From assembly GCF_016599145.1 (NCBI RefSeq), contig NZ_JAENKO010000017.1:1-50722 (forward strand): a stretch of 50,722 nt of DNA. Direction: 5' to 3'. Origin of the DNA: Tomitella cavernea (lineage in GTDB: Bacteria > Actinomycetota > Actinomycetes > Mycobacteriales > Mycobacteriaceae). Within the stretch, counting starts at the first letter, position 1, and every line of letters begins with the position of its first letter. A program made the position numbers and the translations under genes. Below are positions 10,953-19,617 of the stretch, one piece after another. The notes under the pieces were generated by a model. That model did not search any database. It saw nothing but the letters and a program-made list of their open reading frames with translations, and was not told the DNA's origin.

Positions 10953-12262
10953 GGGTCATCGCGCGCAAGCGCGACGGCCACGAGCTCACCGACGCGGAGA
11001 TCCGCTGGGCGGTGGGGGCGTACACGGCGGGCGCCTTCGCCGACGTCCAGATGGCGGCGTTGCTGATGGCCATCGTGCTGCGGGGGATGACCGCCCGTGA
11101 AACCGCGTCGCTCGAGTCGGCGATGCGGGCGAGCGGATCCACCGCAGATCTCACCGGGCTGCGGCGCGCCGGCGCGCGCCTCCCCACGGTGGACAAGCAC
11201 TCCACCGGCGGGGTGGGCGACAAGATCACGCTGGCGTTGGCGCCTCTCGTAGCGGCCTGCGGCGCGGCGGTGCCCCAGCTCTCCGGGCGCGCGCTGGGGC
11301 ACACCGGCGGGACCCTCGACAAGCTCGAGGCCATTCCGGGGTGGCGGGCCGAGGTGCCGATGCCGGCGATGCGCCGACAGCTCGAGGACGTCGGGGCGGT
11401 GGTGTGCGCCGCCGGCGCCGAGCTGGTTCCCGCGGACCGCGCGATGTACGCGCTGCGGGACATCACCGGCACCGTCGAATCGATCCCGCTCATCGCGGCG
11501 TCGATCATGAGCAAGAAGCTGGCGGAGGGCGCGGACGCGCTGGTGCTCGACGTCAAGGTGGGCTCCGGCGCTTTCCTCGCCGACGCCGCATCGGCCCGGG
11601 AGCTGGCGGAGACGATGGTCCACCTGGGCGCCGATGCGGGCGTGCGCACCACGGCGCTGCTCACCGCGATGGACGCCCCGCTGGGCAGGGCCGTCGGCAA
11701 CGCGCTCGAGGTGGCCGAGGCGGTGGAGGTGCTCGCAGGCGGGGGCCCGCCGGACGTCGTGGAGCTGACCACTGCCCTGGCGCGGGAGATGCTCGCCGCC
11801 GCGGGCCTGGACGCGGTGGACCCGGCGGTGCGGCTGGTGGACGGTAGCGCGATGGACCGGTGGCGGCGGATGATCGCCGCGCAGGGCGGCGACCCGGACG
11901 CGCCGTTGCCCGTCGCGCGGCACGTCGACACCGTGTGCGCGGAGCCCGGCGTCGCGGGGGTTGTGACCGGACTGGACGCGCGGGCTGTGGGGGATGCGGC
12001 CCGCATCCTCGGTGCCGGCAGGCTTGCCCCGGGCGACGCGGTGACGGCCGGGGCCGGGATCGAGATCCATGCACGCCCGGGCGAACCGGTGGCGGCGGGC
12101 GGGCGCCTGCTGTCGCTGCACACCGATGCCCCGGAGCGGATCGCCGCGGCCCGCGAGGCGCTCGCCGGGGCGGTCGGCATCCGGCCCGGGGCATCGGCCG
12201 GCGCCGGCGGCCGGGATGAACTCGGCAGTGGCGGGCCGCTGGTGCGGGGTCGGGTGAGTTGA
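10940..12262 (+). CDS. deoA: Thymidine phosphorylase
   Basis: 440-residue pyrimidine-nucleoside phosphorylase that cleaves thymidine or deoxyuridine to the base plus deoxyribose 1-phosphate. It shows the family start DPVGVIARKRDGHELTDAEI and the phosphate/active-site signature VDKHSTGGVGDKITL (around residue 85). SGRALGHTGGTLDKLE and SIMSKKLAEGADALVLDVK follow, and the C-terminal PYNP domain ends with RPGEPVAAGGRLLSLHT. The ATG at 10940 lies inside cdd, and translational coupling is likely. Its product feeds a phosphopentomutase, for which the PGM2-like gene in this window is a candidate. Confidence 0.96.
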   Translation: MDPVGVIARKRDGHELTDAEIRWAVGAYTAGAFADVQMAALLMAIVLRGMTARETASLESAMRASGSTADLTGLRRAGARLPTVDKHSTGGVGDKITLALAPLVAACGAAVPQLSGRALGHTGGTLDKLEAIPGWRAEVPMPAMRRQLEDVGAVVCAAGAELVPADRAMYALRDITGTVESIPLIAASIMSKKLAEGADALVLDVKVGSGAFLADAASARELAETMVHLGADAGVRTTALLTAMDAPLGRAVGNALEVAEAVEVLAGGGPPDVVELTTALAREMLAAAGLDAVDPAVRLVDGSAMDRWRRMIAAQGGDPDAPLPVARHVDTVCAEPGVAGVVTGLDARAVGDAARILGAGRLAPGDAVTAGAGIEIHARPGEPVAAGGRLLSLHTDAPERIAAAREALAGAVGIRPGASAGAGGRDELGSGGPLVRGRVS

Positions 12263-12408
12263 CCGGAACGCGACCGTTCGGGTGTCCGATTCCGACGCCG
12301 GATAGGTGTGAATGCGGGTATCGTCGACTGTGACCGGGATCTCACGCGCTCCGGACGTACGGGCGATCCGTGGATCCGCAACGGAGCCGCTTGCCGGGAG
12401 GTACATCC

Positions 12409-13410
12409 ATGACGACGCAAATGACTTCGCAATCGACGGCCACGCAAGCCGCCCCGCCGGCGGGCGCGGACGGCGTTCCGGACCTGCGCGCGGACTTCGC
12501 CACGCTCCGCGCCGGCGGGCTCAATTGGCAGTCGATGCCGCTGCGCCTGTTCACCAAGGGCAACGCGCACTTCTGGGACCCGCGGGCCATCGACTTCTCC
12601 CAGGACCGCGCGGACTGGGAGGCGATGACCGACGAGCAGCGCCGCAGTGCCACCTACCTGTGCTCGCAGTTCATCGCCGGCGAGGAGGCGGTGACACAGG
12701 ATCTGCAGCCGTTCATGCGCGCCATGGCCGCGGAGGGGCGCTTCGGCGACGAGATGTACTTGACCCAGTTCTGCTTCGAGGAGGCCAAGCACGCGCAGGT
12801 GTTCCGCCTGTGGATGGACGCGGTGGGGCTCGACGGCGACCTGCAGCCGTTCGTCAGGGACAACCCCGGCTACCGGCGGCTGTTCTACTACGAACTGCCG
12901 AAGTCGCTGCGGGCGTTGGAGCAGGACCCGAGCCCGGCCAACCAGATCACAGCCAGCGTCACCTACAACCACGTGGTGGAGGGCAGTCTGGCGCTCACCG
13001 GCTATTACGCCTGGCAGAAGGTGTGCAAGGAGAACGGGATCCTGCCGGGGATGCGCGAGCTCATCAGCCGCATCAGCCTGGACGAGCGCCGGCACATGGC
13101 CTGGGGCACGTTCACCTGTCGGCGGCACGTGGCCGCGGACGACAGCCTGTGGGAGCTCGTCCAGCAGCGCATGGCCGAGCTCATGCCGCACGCGATCACC
13201 ATGATCAACTGGGTCAACGAGCAGTTCGACGAGCAGCCCTTCGGGCTCGACCCGGACGAGTTCGTCACTTACGCCGCCGACCGCGCGCAGCGCCGGCTCA
13301 CCGCAATCGAATCCGCCCGCGGGCGCCGCGTCGAGGAGATCGACCTGGACCACGCCCCCGAGGCGCTCGAGGACCGCTTCGCGGAGGAGGACGCGGCGGT
13401 GCTGGGATAG
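12409..13410 (+). CDS. R2-like ligand-binding oxidase (R2lox)
   Basis: 333-residue ferritin-like Mn/Fe protein, homologous to M. tuberculosis Rv0233. It is often misnamed ribonucleotide reductase beta subunit. All metal ligands appear at a constant offset of 24 from my memory of Rv0233: Glu92, Glu125, His128, Glu191, Glu226 and His229. The Val and Tyr that form the R2lox-specific ether cross-link are also present (Val95 in GEEAVTQDL, Tyr186 in YNHVVEGSL). R2lox binds a long-chain fatty acid-like ligand and performs two-electron oxidation, and its physiological substrate is unknown. GGGAGG lies 7 nt before the ATG at 12409, so I prefer it to the in-frame start 13 codons upstream. It sits between deoA and add, which is not its place in M. 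tuberculosis. Confidence 0.9.
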   Translation: MTTQMTSQSTATQAAPPAGADGVPDLRADFATLRAGGLNWQSMPLRLFTKGNAHFWDPRAIDFSQDRADWEAMTDEQRRSATYLCSQFIAGEEAVTQDLQPFMRAMAAEGRFGDEMYLTQFCFEEAKHAQVFRLWMDAVGLDGDLQPFVRDNPGYRRLFYYELPKSLRALEQDPSPANQITASVTYNHVVEGSLALTGYYAWQKVCKENGILPGMRELISRISLDERRHMAWGTFTCRRHVAADDSLWELVQQRMAELMPHAITMINWVNEQFDEQPFGLDPDEFVTYAADRAQRRLTAIESARGRRVEEIDLDHAPEALEDRFAEEDAAVLG

Positions 13411-13453
13411 CCGGGTGCGTCAGGTCGGCGGCGCGCCGCAGTACGGTCGGGGG

Positions 13454-14638
13454 GTGGACACCGCAGTGAACGGCCCGGCCGCGGACCTCGACCCGTCGTG
13501 CAGTGCACCGTCGGACAGTGGTCCGGCACGCGCCGCCGCCTTCCGCGCGGCGCCCAAGGTGCTTCTGCACGACCACCTCGACGGCGGACTGCGCCCGCAG
13601 ACGGTGCTCGAACTGGCGGACGCGCACGGCTACCGCGGGCTGCCGGCCGCGGACGGTCCGGGGCTGGCCCGGTGGTTCCGCTCCGCCGCGGACAGTGGCT
13701 CGCTCGAGCGGTACCTGGAGACGTTCGCGCACACTGTGGGGGTCATGCAGCACCGTGCCGCGCTGGTGCGTGTCGCCCGCGAGTGCGCGGTGGACCTGGC
13801 GGGCGACGGCGTGGTCTACGCGGAGATCCGCTTCGCGCCGGAGCAGCACCTCGAAGGCGGCCTGAGTCTGGACCAAGTGGTGCAGGCGGTGCTCGACGGG
13901 TTCGCCGAGGGCGCCGACATGGCCGCCCGGGGTGGACGCGGGATCAGGATCGGCACGCTCGTCACCGCGATGCGGCACGCGGCGCGGTCACGGGAGATCG
14001 CGGAACTCGCGGTGCGGTTCCGGGACCGCGGCGTGGTGGGCTTCGACATCGCGGGCGCCGAGGCCGGAAACCCGCCGACCCGCCACCTGGACGCGTTCGA
14101 ATACATGCGGCAGTCCAACGCGCACTTCACCATCCACGCCGGCGAGGCGTTCGGCCTGCCGTCGATCCACGAGGCGATCGCGTTCTGCGGTGCGGACCGC
14201 CTGGGCCATGGCGTGCGTATCACGGATGACATCACCGTGCCCGACGGCGGCATCGTCGACTGGTCCCCGGACGCGCCGCGCGGCAGCAGGCCGACGCTCG
14301 GCCGGGTGGCGAACTATGTGCGCGACAAGCGGATTCCGTTGGAGCTGTGCCCCAGCTCCAATGTGCAGACCGGTGCCGTCGCGAGCCTGGCCGAGCACCC
14401 CTTCGACCTGCTGGCGCGCCTACGGTTCCGCGTCACGGTGAACACCGACAACCGACTGATGAGCGACACGACGATGAGCGGCGAGATGATGAAACTCGTC
14501 GACACCTTCGGGTACGACTGGGTGGATCTGCAGCGGTTCACCATCAATGCGGCCAAGTCCGCGTTCCTCCCGTTCGATCAGCGGCTGGCGATGATCGACG
14601 ACGTCATCAAGCCGGGTTACGCGGTGCTCTTCGGCTGA
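13454..14638 (+). CDS. add: Adenosine deaminase
   Basis: 394-residue Zn amidohydrolase that deaminates (deoxy)adenosine to (deoxy)inosine, the substrate for PunA. Zinc-binding HDHLDGG holds His39 and His41. The catalytic motifs are [11 protein letters not shown] (His/Glu), the loop LGHGVRI, and SSNVQTGAV followed by [10 protein letters not shown] (metal Asp). The frame is open upstream to 13415, but the GTG at 13454 has TACGGT 6 nt before it, fitting a leaderless start, and gives a more usual N-terminus. It has an N-terminal extension of ~28 residues before the barrel. It follows r2lox by 43 bp. Confidence 0.95.
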   Translation: MDTAVNGPAADLDPSCSAPSDSGPARAAAFRAAPKVLLHDHLDGGLRPQTVLELADAHGYRGLPAADGPGLARWFRSAADSGSLERYLETFAHTVGVMQHRAALVRVARECAVDLAGDGVVYAEIRFAPEQHLEGGLSLDQVVQAVLDGFAEGADMAARGGRGIRIGTLVTAMRHAARSREIAELAVRFRDRGVVGFDIAGAEAGNPPTRHLDAFEYMRQSNAHFTIHAGEAFGLPSIHEAIAFCGADRLGHGVRITDDITVPDGGIVDWSPDAPRGSRPTLGRVANYVRDKRIPLELCPSSNVQTGAVASLAEHPFDLLARLRFRVTVNTDNRLMSDTTMSGEMMKLVDTFGYDWVDLQRFTINAAKSAFLPFDQRLAMIDDVIKPGYAVLFG

Positions 14639-14659
14639 CCGCGGACGCCCGCACATAGG

Positions 14660-14678
14660 TTCGGATAGGCTACCATTC
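14660..14678 (+). promoter_or_regulatory. Candidate iron box upstream of the VIT transporter
   Basis: TTCGGATAGGCTACCATTC matches 13 of 19 positions of the DtxR/IdeR consensus, including the TAGGCTA core. It lies 62 bp upstream of the VIT-family gene and ~25 bp past add. The same stretch also holds CTACCA-ttcgtgc-TGGTAG (14670-14688), a hairpin or a second dyad. Iron control would suit a VIT/CCC1-type iron or manganese transporter. The match is below that of validated sites, so this is only a candidate. Confidence 0.3.
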
Positions 14679-14740
14679 GTGCTGGTAGTCCAGCCTTTCC
14701 TTGCTGGTGGTGGGTGCGTTGCGCGCCTACGATCGGGCTC

Positions 14741-15481
14741 ATGGAGACCATGACGGGGGAGCCGTCCAGGACGGCGGTGGCGGGGACCCATCCGGAACCC
14801 CACGGCGGCGCGATCGCCGCGAAACTCAACTGGCTGCGGGCCGGCGTCCTCGGCGCCAACGACGGGATCGTGTCGACGGCCGGGCTCGTCGTGGGCGTGG
14901 CGGCGGCGTCGGCCTCGCGCGACACGCTTCTGACGGCGGGCGTGGCGGGACTCATCGCGGGCGCGGCGTCGATGGCGATGGGCGAGTACGTCTCGGTGAG
15001 CACCCAGCGCGACGCGGAGCGCGCGCTGCTGGCCAAGGAGCGCCAGGAGCTCGCCGACGAGCCGGAGGACGAGCTGCGCGAGCTCGCCGCCCTCTACCGG
15101 GCGAAGGGGCTCAGCGGTGCGACGGCGCACGCGGTGGCGGTGGAGCTCACCGCGCACGACGCGCTGTCCGCGCACGCCGAGGCCGAGCTGGGAATCGACC
15201 CCGACCAGCTCGTCTCGCCCTGGCATGCGGCCGCGTCCTCGGCAGTGTCGTTCATCATGGGCGCGCTGCTGCCGCTCATCGCGATCGTCCTTCCCCCACC
15301 GGAACTCCGGGTTCCGGTCACCGTTGTCGCGGTGCTGGCGGCCCTCGCCCTCACCGGCGCGGTGAGCGCCGCACTCGGCGGCGCCGACAGGATGCGTGCG
15401 ACGGCGCGGGTGATGTGCGGCGGGGCCGCGGCGATGGCAGTCGCCTATGCGGTGGGGGAAGTGGTGGGCGCCGTCGCGTAG
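14741..15481 (+). CDS. VIT1/CCC1-family iron/manganese transporter
   Basis: 246-residue membrane protein of the vacuolar iron transporter family, which exports Fe2+ or Mn2+ by proton antiport. Helix 1, LRAGVLGANDGIVSTAGLVVG, carries the NDGIVS signature. Helix 2 ends MGEYVSVSTQRDAE, then a Glu-rich cytosolic domain (RALLAKERQELADEPEDEL, about residues 95-150) corresponds to the metal-collecting domain, followed by three more helices. The ATG at 14741 has TACGAT 7 nt upstream (leaderless pattern); a start 9 codons earlier is less likely. A candidate iron box lies upstream. It stands alone between add and the two-component system. Confidence 0.9.
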   Translation: METMTGEPSRTAVAGTHPEPHGGAIAAKLNWLRAGVLGANDGIVSTAGLVVGVAAASASRDTLLTAGVAGLIAGAASMAMGEYVSVSTQRDAERALLAKERQELADEPEDELRELAALYRAKGLSGATAHAVAVELTAHDALSAHAEAELGIDPDQLVSPWHAAASSAVSFIMGALLPLIAIVLPPPELRVPVTVVAVLAALALTGAVSAALGGADRMRATARVMCGGAAAMAVAYAVGEVVGAVA

Positions 15482-15491
15482 GTCGGTGCGG

Positions 15492-16157
15492 TCAGCGGTG
15501 CTCGAACCACGCCAGGACGGCCTTCACGCGCCTGTTGTCCTCTCCGGGTGGCAGGCCGAGCTTCACGAAGACGTTCGCGACGTGCTTGCTCACAGCAGCA
15601 CCGGACAGGAACAGCGCGGCCGCGATCTCTTTGTTGGAGCGGCCCTCGGCCATAAGCGCCAGCACCTCCTGCTCGCGCGGTGTCAGTCGCGCCAGCGGGC
15701 CGCCGGGTCCACCGTCGCGCACGGCGTGCCGCACCACCTCCGGGTCGATCACCACGCCGCCTCCGGCGACGGTCTCGAGTGCCCGCAGAAAGTCGGGGAC
15801 CCGGCCGACCTTCTCCTTGAGCAGGTATCCCACCGCACCGTCGGAGCCGGGCCCGTTGAGCAGCTCGCGCACGTAAGGGCCGGTGACGTAGGCCGACAGG
15901 ACGACGATCGGCAGGTCCCGGTGTCGTGAGCGCAGGTCGATGGCGGCGCGTAGTCCGTCGTCCGAATCGCCCGGGGGCATGCGTACGTCGGTGATCACCA
16001 TGTCCGGGCCCGAACCCGAGGCGATATCGGCATCGACGGTGGCGGTGAGTTCGGCGGCATCGTTGCACTCCCGGCTCACCTTGTGGCCTCCCGTCGTGAG
16101 GATCTCGCGGATCCCGGCGCGCATGAGCACGCTGTCGTCCGCCAGCACGATCCTCAT
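15492..16157 (-). CDS. NarL/LuxR-type response regulator
   Basis: 221-residue regulator. The receiver domain (1-~120) has the acidic pair Asp7-Asp8 and phosphoacceptor Asp57 in DMVITDVRMPP. The C-terminal LuxR helix-turn-helix reads LTPREQEVLALMAEGRSNKE, then AAALFLSGAAVSKHVANVF. The ATG at 16157 overlaps the kinase stop (ATGA); a GTG two codons earlier is possible. It is partner to the upstream histidine kinase and probably controls the divergent ABC exporter genes. Its stop lies 10 bp from the VIT stop, so the two genes converge. Confidence 0.92.
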   Translation of the reverse strand: MRIVLADDSVLMRAGIREILTTGGHKVSRECNDAAELTATVDADIASGSGPDMVITDVRMPPGDSDDGLRAAIDLRSRHRDLPIVVLSAYVTGPYVRELLNGPGSDGAVGYLLKEKVGRVPDFLRALETVAGGGVVIDPEVVRHAVRDGGPGGPLARLTPREQEVLALMAEGRSNKEIAAALFLSGAAVSKHVANVFVKLGLPPGEDNRRVKAVLAWFEHR

Positions 16158-17344
16158 GCCCACTCCTCGCCGTCGGAGCCGGGCGCGGTGGCGACGACGA
16201 GTGTGCCGCCACCTGCGGGGCTCTGCACCTCGAGGTCGCCGCCGACGCTGCGCATCCGCTCGCGCAGACCGGCAAGCCCCGAACCTTCGTCGATTCTCGC
16301 ACCCCCGGCGCCTTCGTCGAGCACCGCCGCGCGGACGGCCCCGCCGGAGAACCGCAGATCGATGCGGGCCAGGTCGGAGCCCGAGTGCTTGGCGATGTTG
16401 GTGACGGCCTCGGAAACGGTGAAGTACACCGCCGCCGCGGTGGGGGCGGCGAGCAACGTGTCGTCACCCTTACCATCGAGCTCGATCCGCAGCGGCGAGC
16501 GTGTCGCCAACTCTCGGACCGCCGCGATCAGCCCCAGGTCGCTGAGCTCGCGAGGGTGGATGTCGCGCACTGTCTCACGTAGGCGCACCAGAGCGCGCTC
16601 GGCCTGTTCACGCGCAGAGCGGGCCAGCGTCGTCATGCGCTCATCCCCGGTCCCCTCGGCAGCCGCCTCGAGCAATCCCAACCGCATCACGACTGCGACG
16701 AGTTCCTGTTGGGCGCCGTCGTGCAGGTCGCGCTCGATGCGCCGACGCTCCACCTCGAATGCCGCGCCCAACGCGGCGCGGCTGGCGCGCAGCTCCTCGA
16801 GCCGCGCCCGCTGCGCCGGGTCGTCTCTGTGGGTGACGGCGCGCAGCAGCAGGTTTCGCGCCACGGAGACCGCGACGAGCAGCCCGGCGGTGACAGCGCC
16901 GAGCGCCGCACCCACGGGCACCGCGGCCACCGACTGCCACCATGCTCCGGGAGTGAACGGGCCCACCTGGGCGGGGATCCCGGCGAACCAGAACGCGGGG
17001 GAGAACACCAATGCCACCGCGCCGATGAATCCGAAAAACGCCATCAGCAGCGACAGCACCGAGAGGATCAGCGCGCCGATGAACACGGGCAGATCGATAC
17101 GCCACACCGAGCGCGTGCGGGCGCGGCGCCATAGCCACCGTGGTCGCGTCTGCGCCTCGGGCTGCAGGGCGGTGGCGTCCATGCCGCACAGTCGAGCCCG
17201 TGTCCGGTCGACCTCGGCCACCGCGGCGGCCGAGAACGGCACTGCGAGGATTCCGAGTACCAGCAGCGGAAGCGCGATAGCCGCGAGCAGTTCGGTGGAC
17301 ATTCGGCGGGCGACGTTGATCTGCGGCATGGTCACCATCTTCAC
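16154..17344 (-). CDS. Membrane sensor histidine kinase (HisKA_3)
   Basis: About 396 residues. The N-terminal half has four or five hydrophobic segments (LLAAIALPLLVLGILAVPF; FIGALILSVLSLLMAFFGFI; then two near residues 140-180) with little extracellular sequence, as in intramembrane-sensing kinases. The dimerisation/phosphoacceptor motif is RRRIERDLHDGAQQEL, with His around residue 206. The HATPase domain shows SEAVTNIAKHSG (N box), VLDEGAGGA and GSGLAGLRERM. The start is uncertain: GTG at 17344 or ATGs at 17338 and 17329. It is coupled to its response regulator by a 4-bp overlap. Proximity to a MacB-like exporter suggests cell-envelope or antimicrobial stress sensing, which is inference. 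Confidence 0.9.
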   Translation of the reverse strand: MKMVTMPQINVARRMSTELLAAIALPLLVLGILAVPFSAAAVAEVDRTRARLCGMDATALQPEAQTRPRWLWRRARTRSVWRIDLPVFIGALILSVLSLLMAFFGFIGAVALVFSPAFWFAGIPAQVGPFTPGAWWQSVAAVPVGAALGAVTAGLLVAVSVARNLLLRAVTHRDDPAQRARLEELRASRAALGAAFEVERRRIERDLHDGAQQELVAVVMRLGLLEAAAEGTGDERMTTLARSAREQAERALVRLRETVRDIHPRELSDLGLIAAVRELATRSPLRIELDGKGDDTLLAAPTAAAVYFTVSEAVTNIAKHSGSDLARIDLRFSGGAVRAAVLDEGAGGARIDEGSGLAGLRERMRSVGGDLEVQSPAGGGTLVVATAPGSDGEEWA

Positions 17345-17437
17345 CTGTGCGGCAGTGCGTCGGTGGTAGAGCCAGGACTACCCTGATGCAGTGCCAGCAC
17401 CAATGCGCACGGACGCTGTGGCGGGTGTTCTGAGTGC

Positions 17438-18232
17438 ATGCCCGTAATCACCGCACCTCCTGCTCCTTGCATCCGCCTGCGCGGCCTGTGCATGGACTTC
17501 CCTGTACCCGGTCGCCACCGCCCTTCCGTGCGCGTCCTGCACGACATCGACCTCGACGTCCCCGAGGGGAGGATGACTGCGGTCGTCGGCCCGTCCGGCT
17601 CGGGCAAGTCGACCTTGCTGCTGTGCGCCTCGGGCCTCGAGCGCGCCACCGGGGGGTCGGTCGAGATCCTCGGGACCGACGTCGTGGGTCTCGGCGCGAG
17701 GAAGTCGGCGCAACTGCGTAGTGAGCAGATCGGCTTCATATTCCAGGAGTACAACCTGGTCGGCTCGCTCACGGTGGCCGACAACATCGCCCTGCCCTAC
17801 CGTCTGTCCGGTCGGCGCGTGCCGCGGTCACGGATCGACGACGCGATGACCCGACTCGGTATCGCTCAGCATGCGCGCCGCCGCCCCGACCGCCTTTCGG
17901 GAGGGGAACGTCAGCGCGTTGCGGTGGCCCGGGTGGTGGCCAACCGGCCGCGGATCGTTTTTGCGGACGAACCGACCGGCGCCCTCGACCTTGCTTCCGG
18001 TCAGGTCGTGCTCGACTGGCTGCAGGCGCTGCCCGCGAAGGGCAGCACCGTCCTCATGGTCACGCACGATCCGCACGCTGCCGCACGGGCCGACACAGTG
18101 GTGGTCATGGGTGCCGGGCGGGTGCGTGGCGTCATACCCGGCGGCGACCCGCGTGCCGTGAGCGACGCGGTGCTCGCGGCACAGAGCGACGACGCGCAAT
18201 CCCTGAATGAGGCAGATGGGGCGTCGTCGTGA
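17438..18232 (+). CDS. ABC transporter ATP-binding protein (MacB/LolD-like)
   Basis: 264-residue ATPase. Walker A is GPSGSGKSTLLLCASGLE, the Q-loop region is IGFIFQEYNLVGSLTV, the signature LSGGERQRVAVAR, Walker B RIVFADEPTGALD and the H-loop MVTHDP. The order and the EYNLVGSLT sequence are those of the MacB/LolD/FtsE group that works with FtsX-type permeases. An N-terminal ~15-residue extension precedes IRLRGLCMDFP. It is divergent from the kinase gene (93-bp shared promoter region) and overlaps the permease gene by 4 bp (GTGA). Confidence 0.93.
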   Translation: MPVITAPPAPCIRLRGLCMDFPVPGRHRPSVRVLHDIDLDVPEGRMTAVVGPSGSGKSTLLLCASGLERATGGSVEILGTDVVGLGARKSAQLRSEQIGFIFQEYNLVGSLTVADNIALPYRLSGRRVPRSRIDDAMTRLGIAQHARRRPDRLSGGERQRVAVARVVANRPRIVFADEPTGALDLASGQVVLDWLQALPAKGSTVLMVTHDPHAAARADTVVVMGAGRVRGVIPGGDPRAVSDAVLAAQSDDAQSLNEADGASS

Positions 18233-19569
18233 TCCGCTTGGTTTTCGCCGACGTCCGCGCGCAGGCCCCGTTGTGGCTGTGGACCGTCCTGTGCGTCACC
18301 GTCGGCGCGGCCTGCGCGGCCGGTTCGGTGATCGCCACTCTCGCAGGCGTAGCCGCGGCGCGGGTGTCCGGAGATACCGACCTGATGCAAGCCTCGATCT
18401 CGCTAGGAGGCAACATCATCTTCTTCACCGCCTTCACGGCGGCTGGGGTCGTCTCGTCGACGGTGGGTCTGACGCTGACCACCCGGCGCCGCGAACACGC
18501 GCTCTGGATGATCCTCGGGATCCCACGTCGACGCGTGCGCACGATCCTGCGCGCGGAGCTGGCTGTGCTCGGCCTCGTCGCCGGTGTGATTGCGACCTTG
18601 CCGGCGCTGATCGCCGCCGAGTTCTCCCTGCGACAATGGGCCGGTGCCGGACTTCCGTTGTCTGGGGTGACCGTCCGGTTTCAGCCCTGGCATCTCGGCG
18701 CTGCCGTGCTGTGCGCGATGGTGCCGTGCCTGCTCGGCGGCTGGGGTATCACCCGCCGTGTGGCCAAGACACCCGAGATGCAAGCGTTCCGAGACGTCGC
18801 CGATCCGCCTCGGCGCCCCGGCTTCCTGCGTGGGACGCTGGCCCTGTGCCTGTTCATCGGCGTCGTGGGGACGTGGATCGCCGGGCTGGTGACCGATCCG
18901 GCAGGCGGCGTCGAGGAGCGTGTCGGCTTCGTTTTCGCAGGCGACCTGTTCTTGATCTGCCTGCTGCTGCTCATGGGGCCGTGGGTGCTCACCCCTCTGA
19001 TGACGGCGTGGACTGCGCTCGTGCCGGCCCGTGGCGCGGCATGGCACATCGCCGTGCAGTCCTGCCGTGCCCGGGCAGCCCGAAGCGTCACCTCTGTTCT
19101 GCCGTTCGCGCTGTGCCTCTCGTTGGTCGGGTTGTTCACCGCCATGGGTTCGGTCATGCCAGACGGCACTGCGGGCCTCGGGGACATCCTGGTGGTGCTG
19201 GGCTGGGTTTTCGTGGTGGCCTGGGTGGGCGGACTCGCCGTGATCGCGCTGGTCGGGCGTGAACGCGTGCGCGATGGCGCCATCGTCGCAGTCGCGGGCG
19301 CACGCCCGGGCGTGGTCACCCGCGCGACGCTGTACGAGGGGGTCGTCTATGCGGGGACGGCGATCCTGTTCGGTGCACTGTGCGTCGGCGCCACAGGGGT
19401 CACGCTCGCGGTCGCGGCGCGCGTCGACACCGTGACCTTCCTGGTCGGCTTGCCGTGGGGGTTGTACGGCGGTCTGGCGGCAATGACGCTCGTCATCACC
19501 TGTCTCGCGCTGGGGGTCGAGGCCGCCCGCATCGCGCGTACCGTGCCCGCCCGCGCATTGCGCCAGTGA
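18229..19569 (+). CDS. FtsX-like ABC transporter permease
   Basis: 446-residue membrane protein coupled to the preceding ATPase. It has about eight hydrophobic segments arranged as two FtsX-like modules. The first begins with LWLWTVLCVTVGAACAAGSV, followed by helices near 65-85, 110-135 and 160-180. The second covers residues ~200-446 and repeats the pattern. There is no large extracellular domain of the MacB type, so it resembles the BceB-like and lantibiotic-immunity exporters of actinobacteria. Regulation by the adjacent two-component system is likely. The substrate is unknown. Confidence 0.85.
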   Translation: MIRLVFADVRAQAPLWLWTVLCVTVGAACAAGSVIATLAGVAAARVSGDTDLMQASISLGGNIIFFTAFTAAGVVSSTVGLTLTTRRREHALWMILGIPRRRVRTILRAELAVLGLVAGVIATLPALIAAEFSLRQWAGAGLPLSGVTVRFQPWHLGAAVLCAMVPCLLGGWGITRRVAKTPEMQAFRDVADPPRRPGFLRGTLALCLFIGVVGTWIAGLVTDPAGGVEERVGFVFAGDLFLICLLLLMGPWVLTPLMTAWTALVPARGAAWHIAVQSCRARAARSVTSVLPFALCLSLVGLFTAMGSVMPDGTAGLGDILVVLGWVFVVAWVGGLAVIALVGRERVRDGAIVAVAGARPGVVTRATLYEGVVYAGTAILFGALCVGATGVTLAVAARVDTVTFLVGLPWGLYGGLAAMTLVITCLALGVEAARIARTVPARALRQ

Positions 19570-19617
19570 CGGGCACCCCGGGCGAGCACGGCTCTACGCT
19601 ACGACGATGGCCGGACA

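Noticed and set aside
12409-13410. Ribonucleotide reductase beta subunit
   Set aside because: The fold is shared, but the Val95 and Tyr186 cross-link pair and the ligand pattern are those of R2lox. No nrdA-type gene is nearby.
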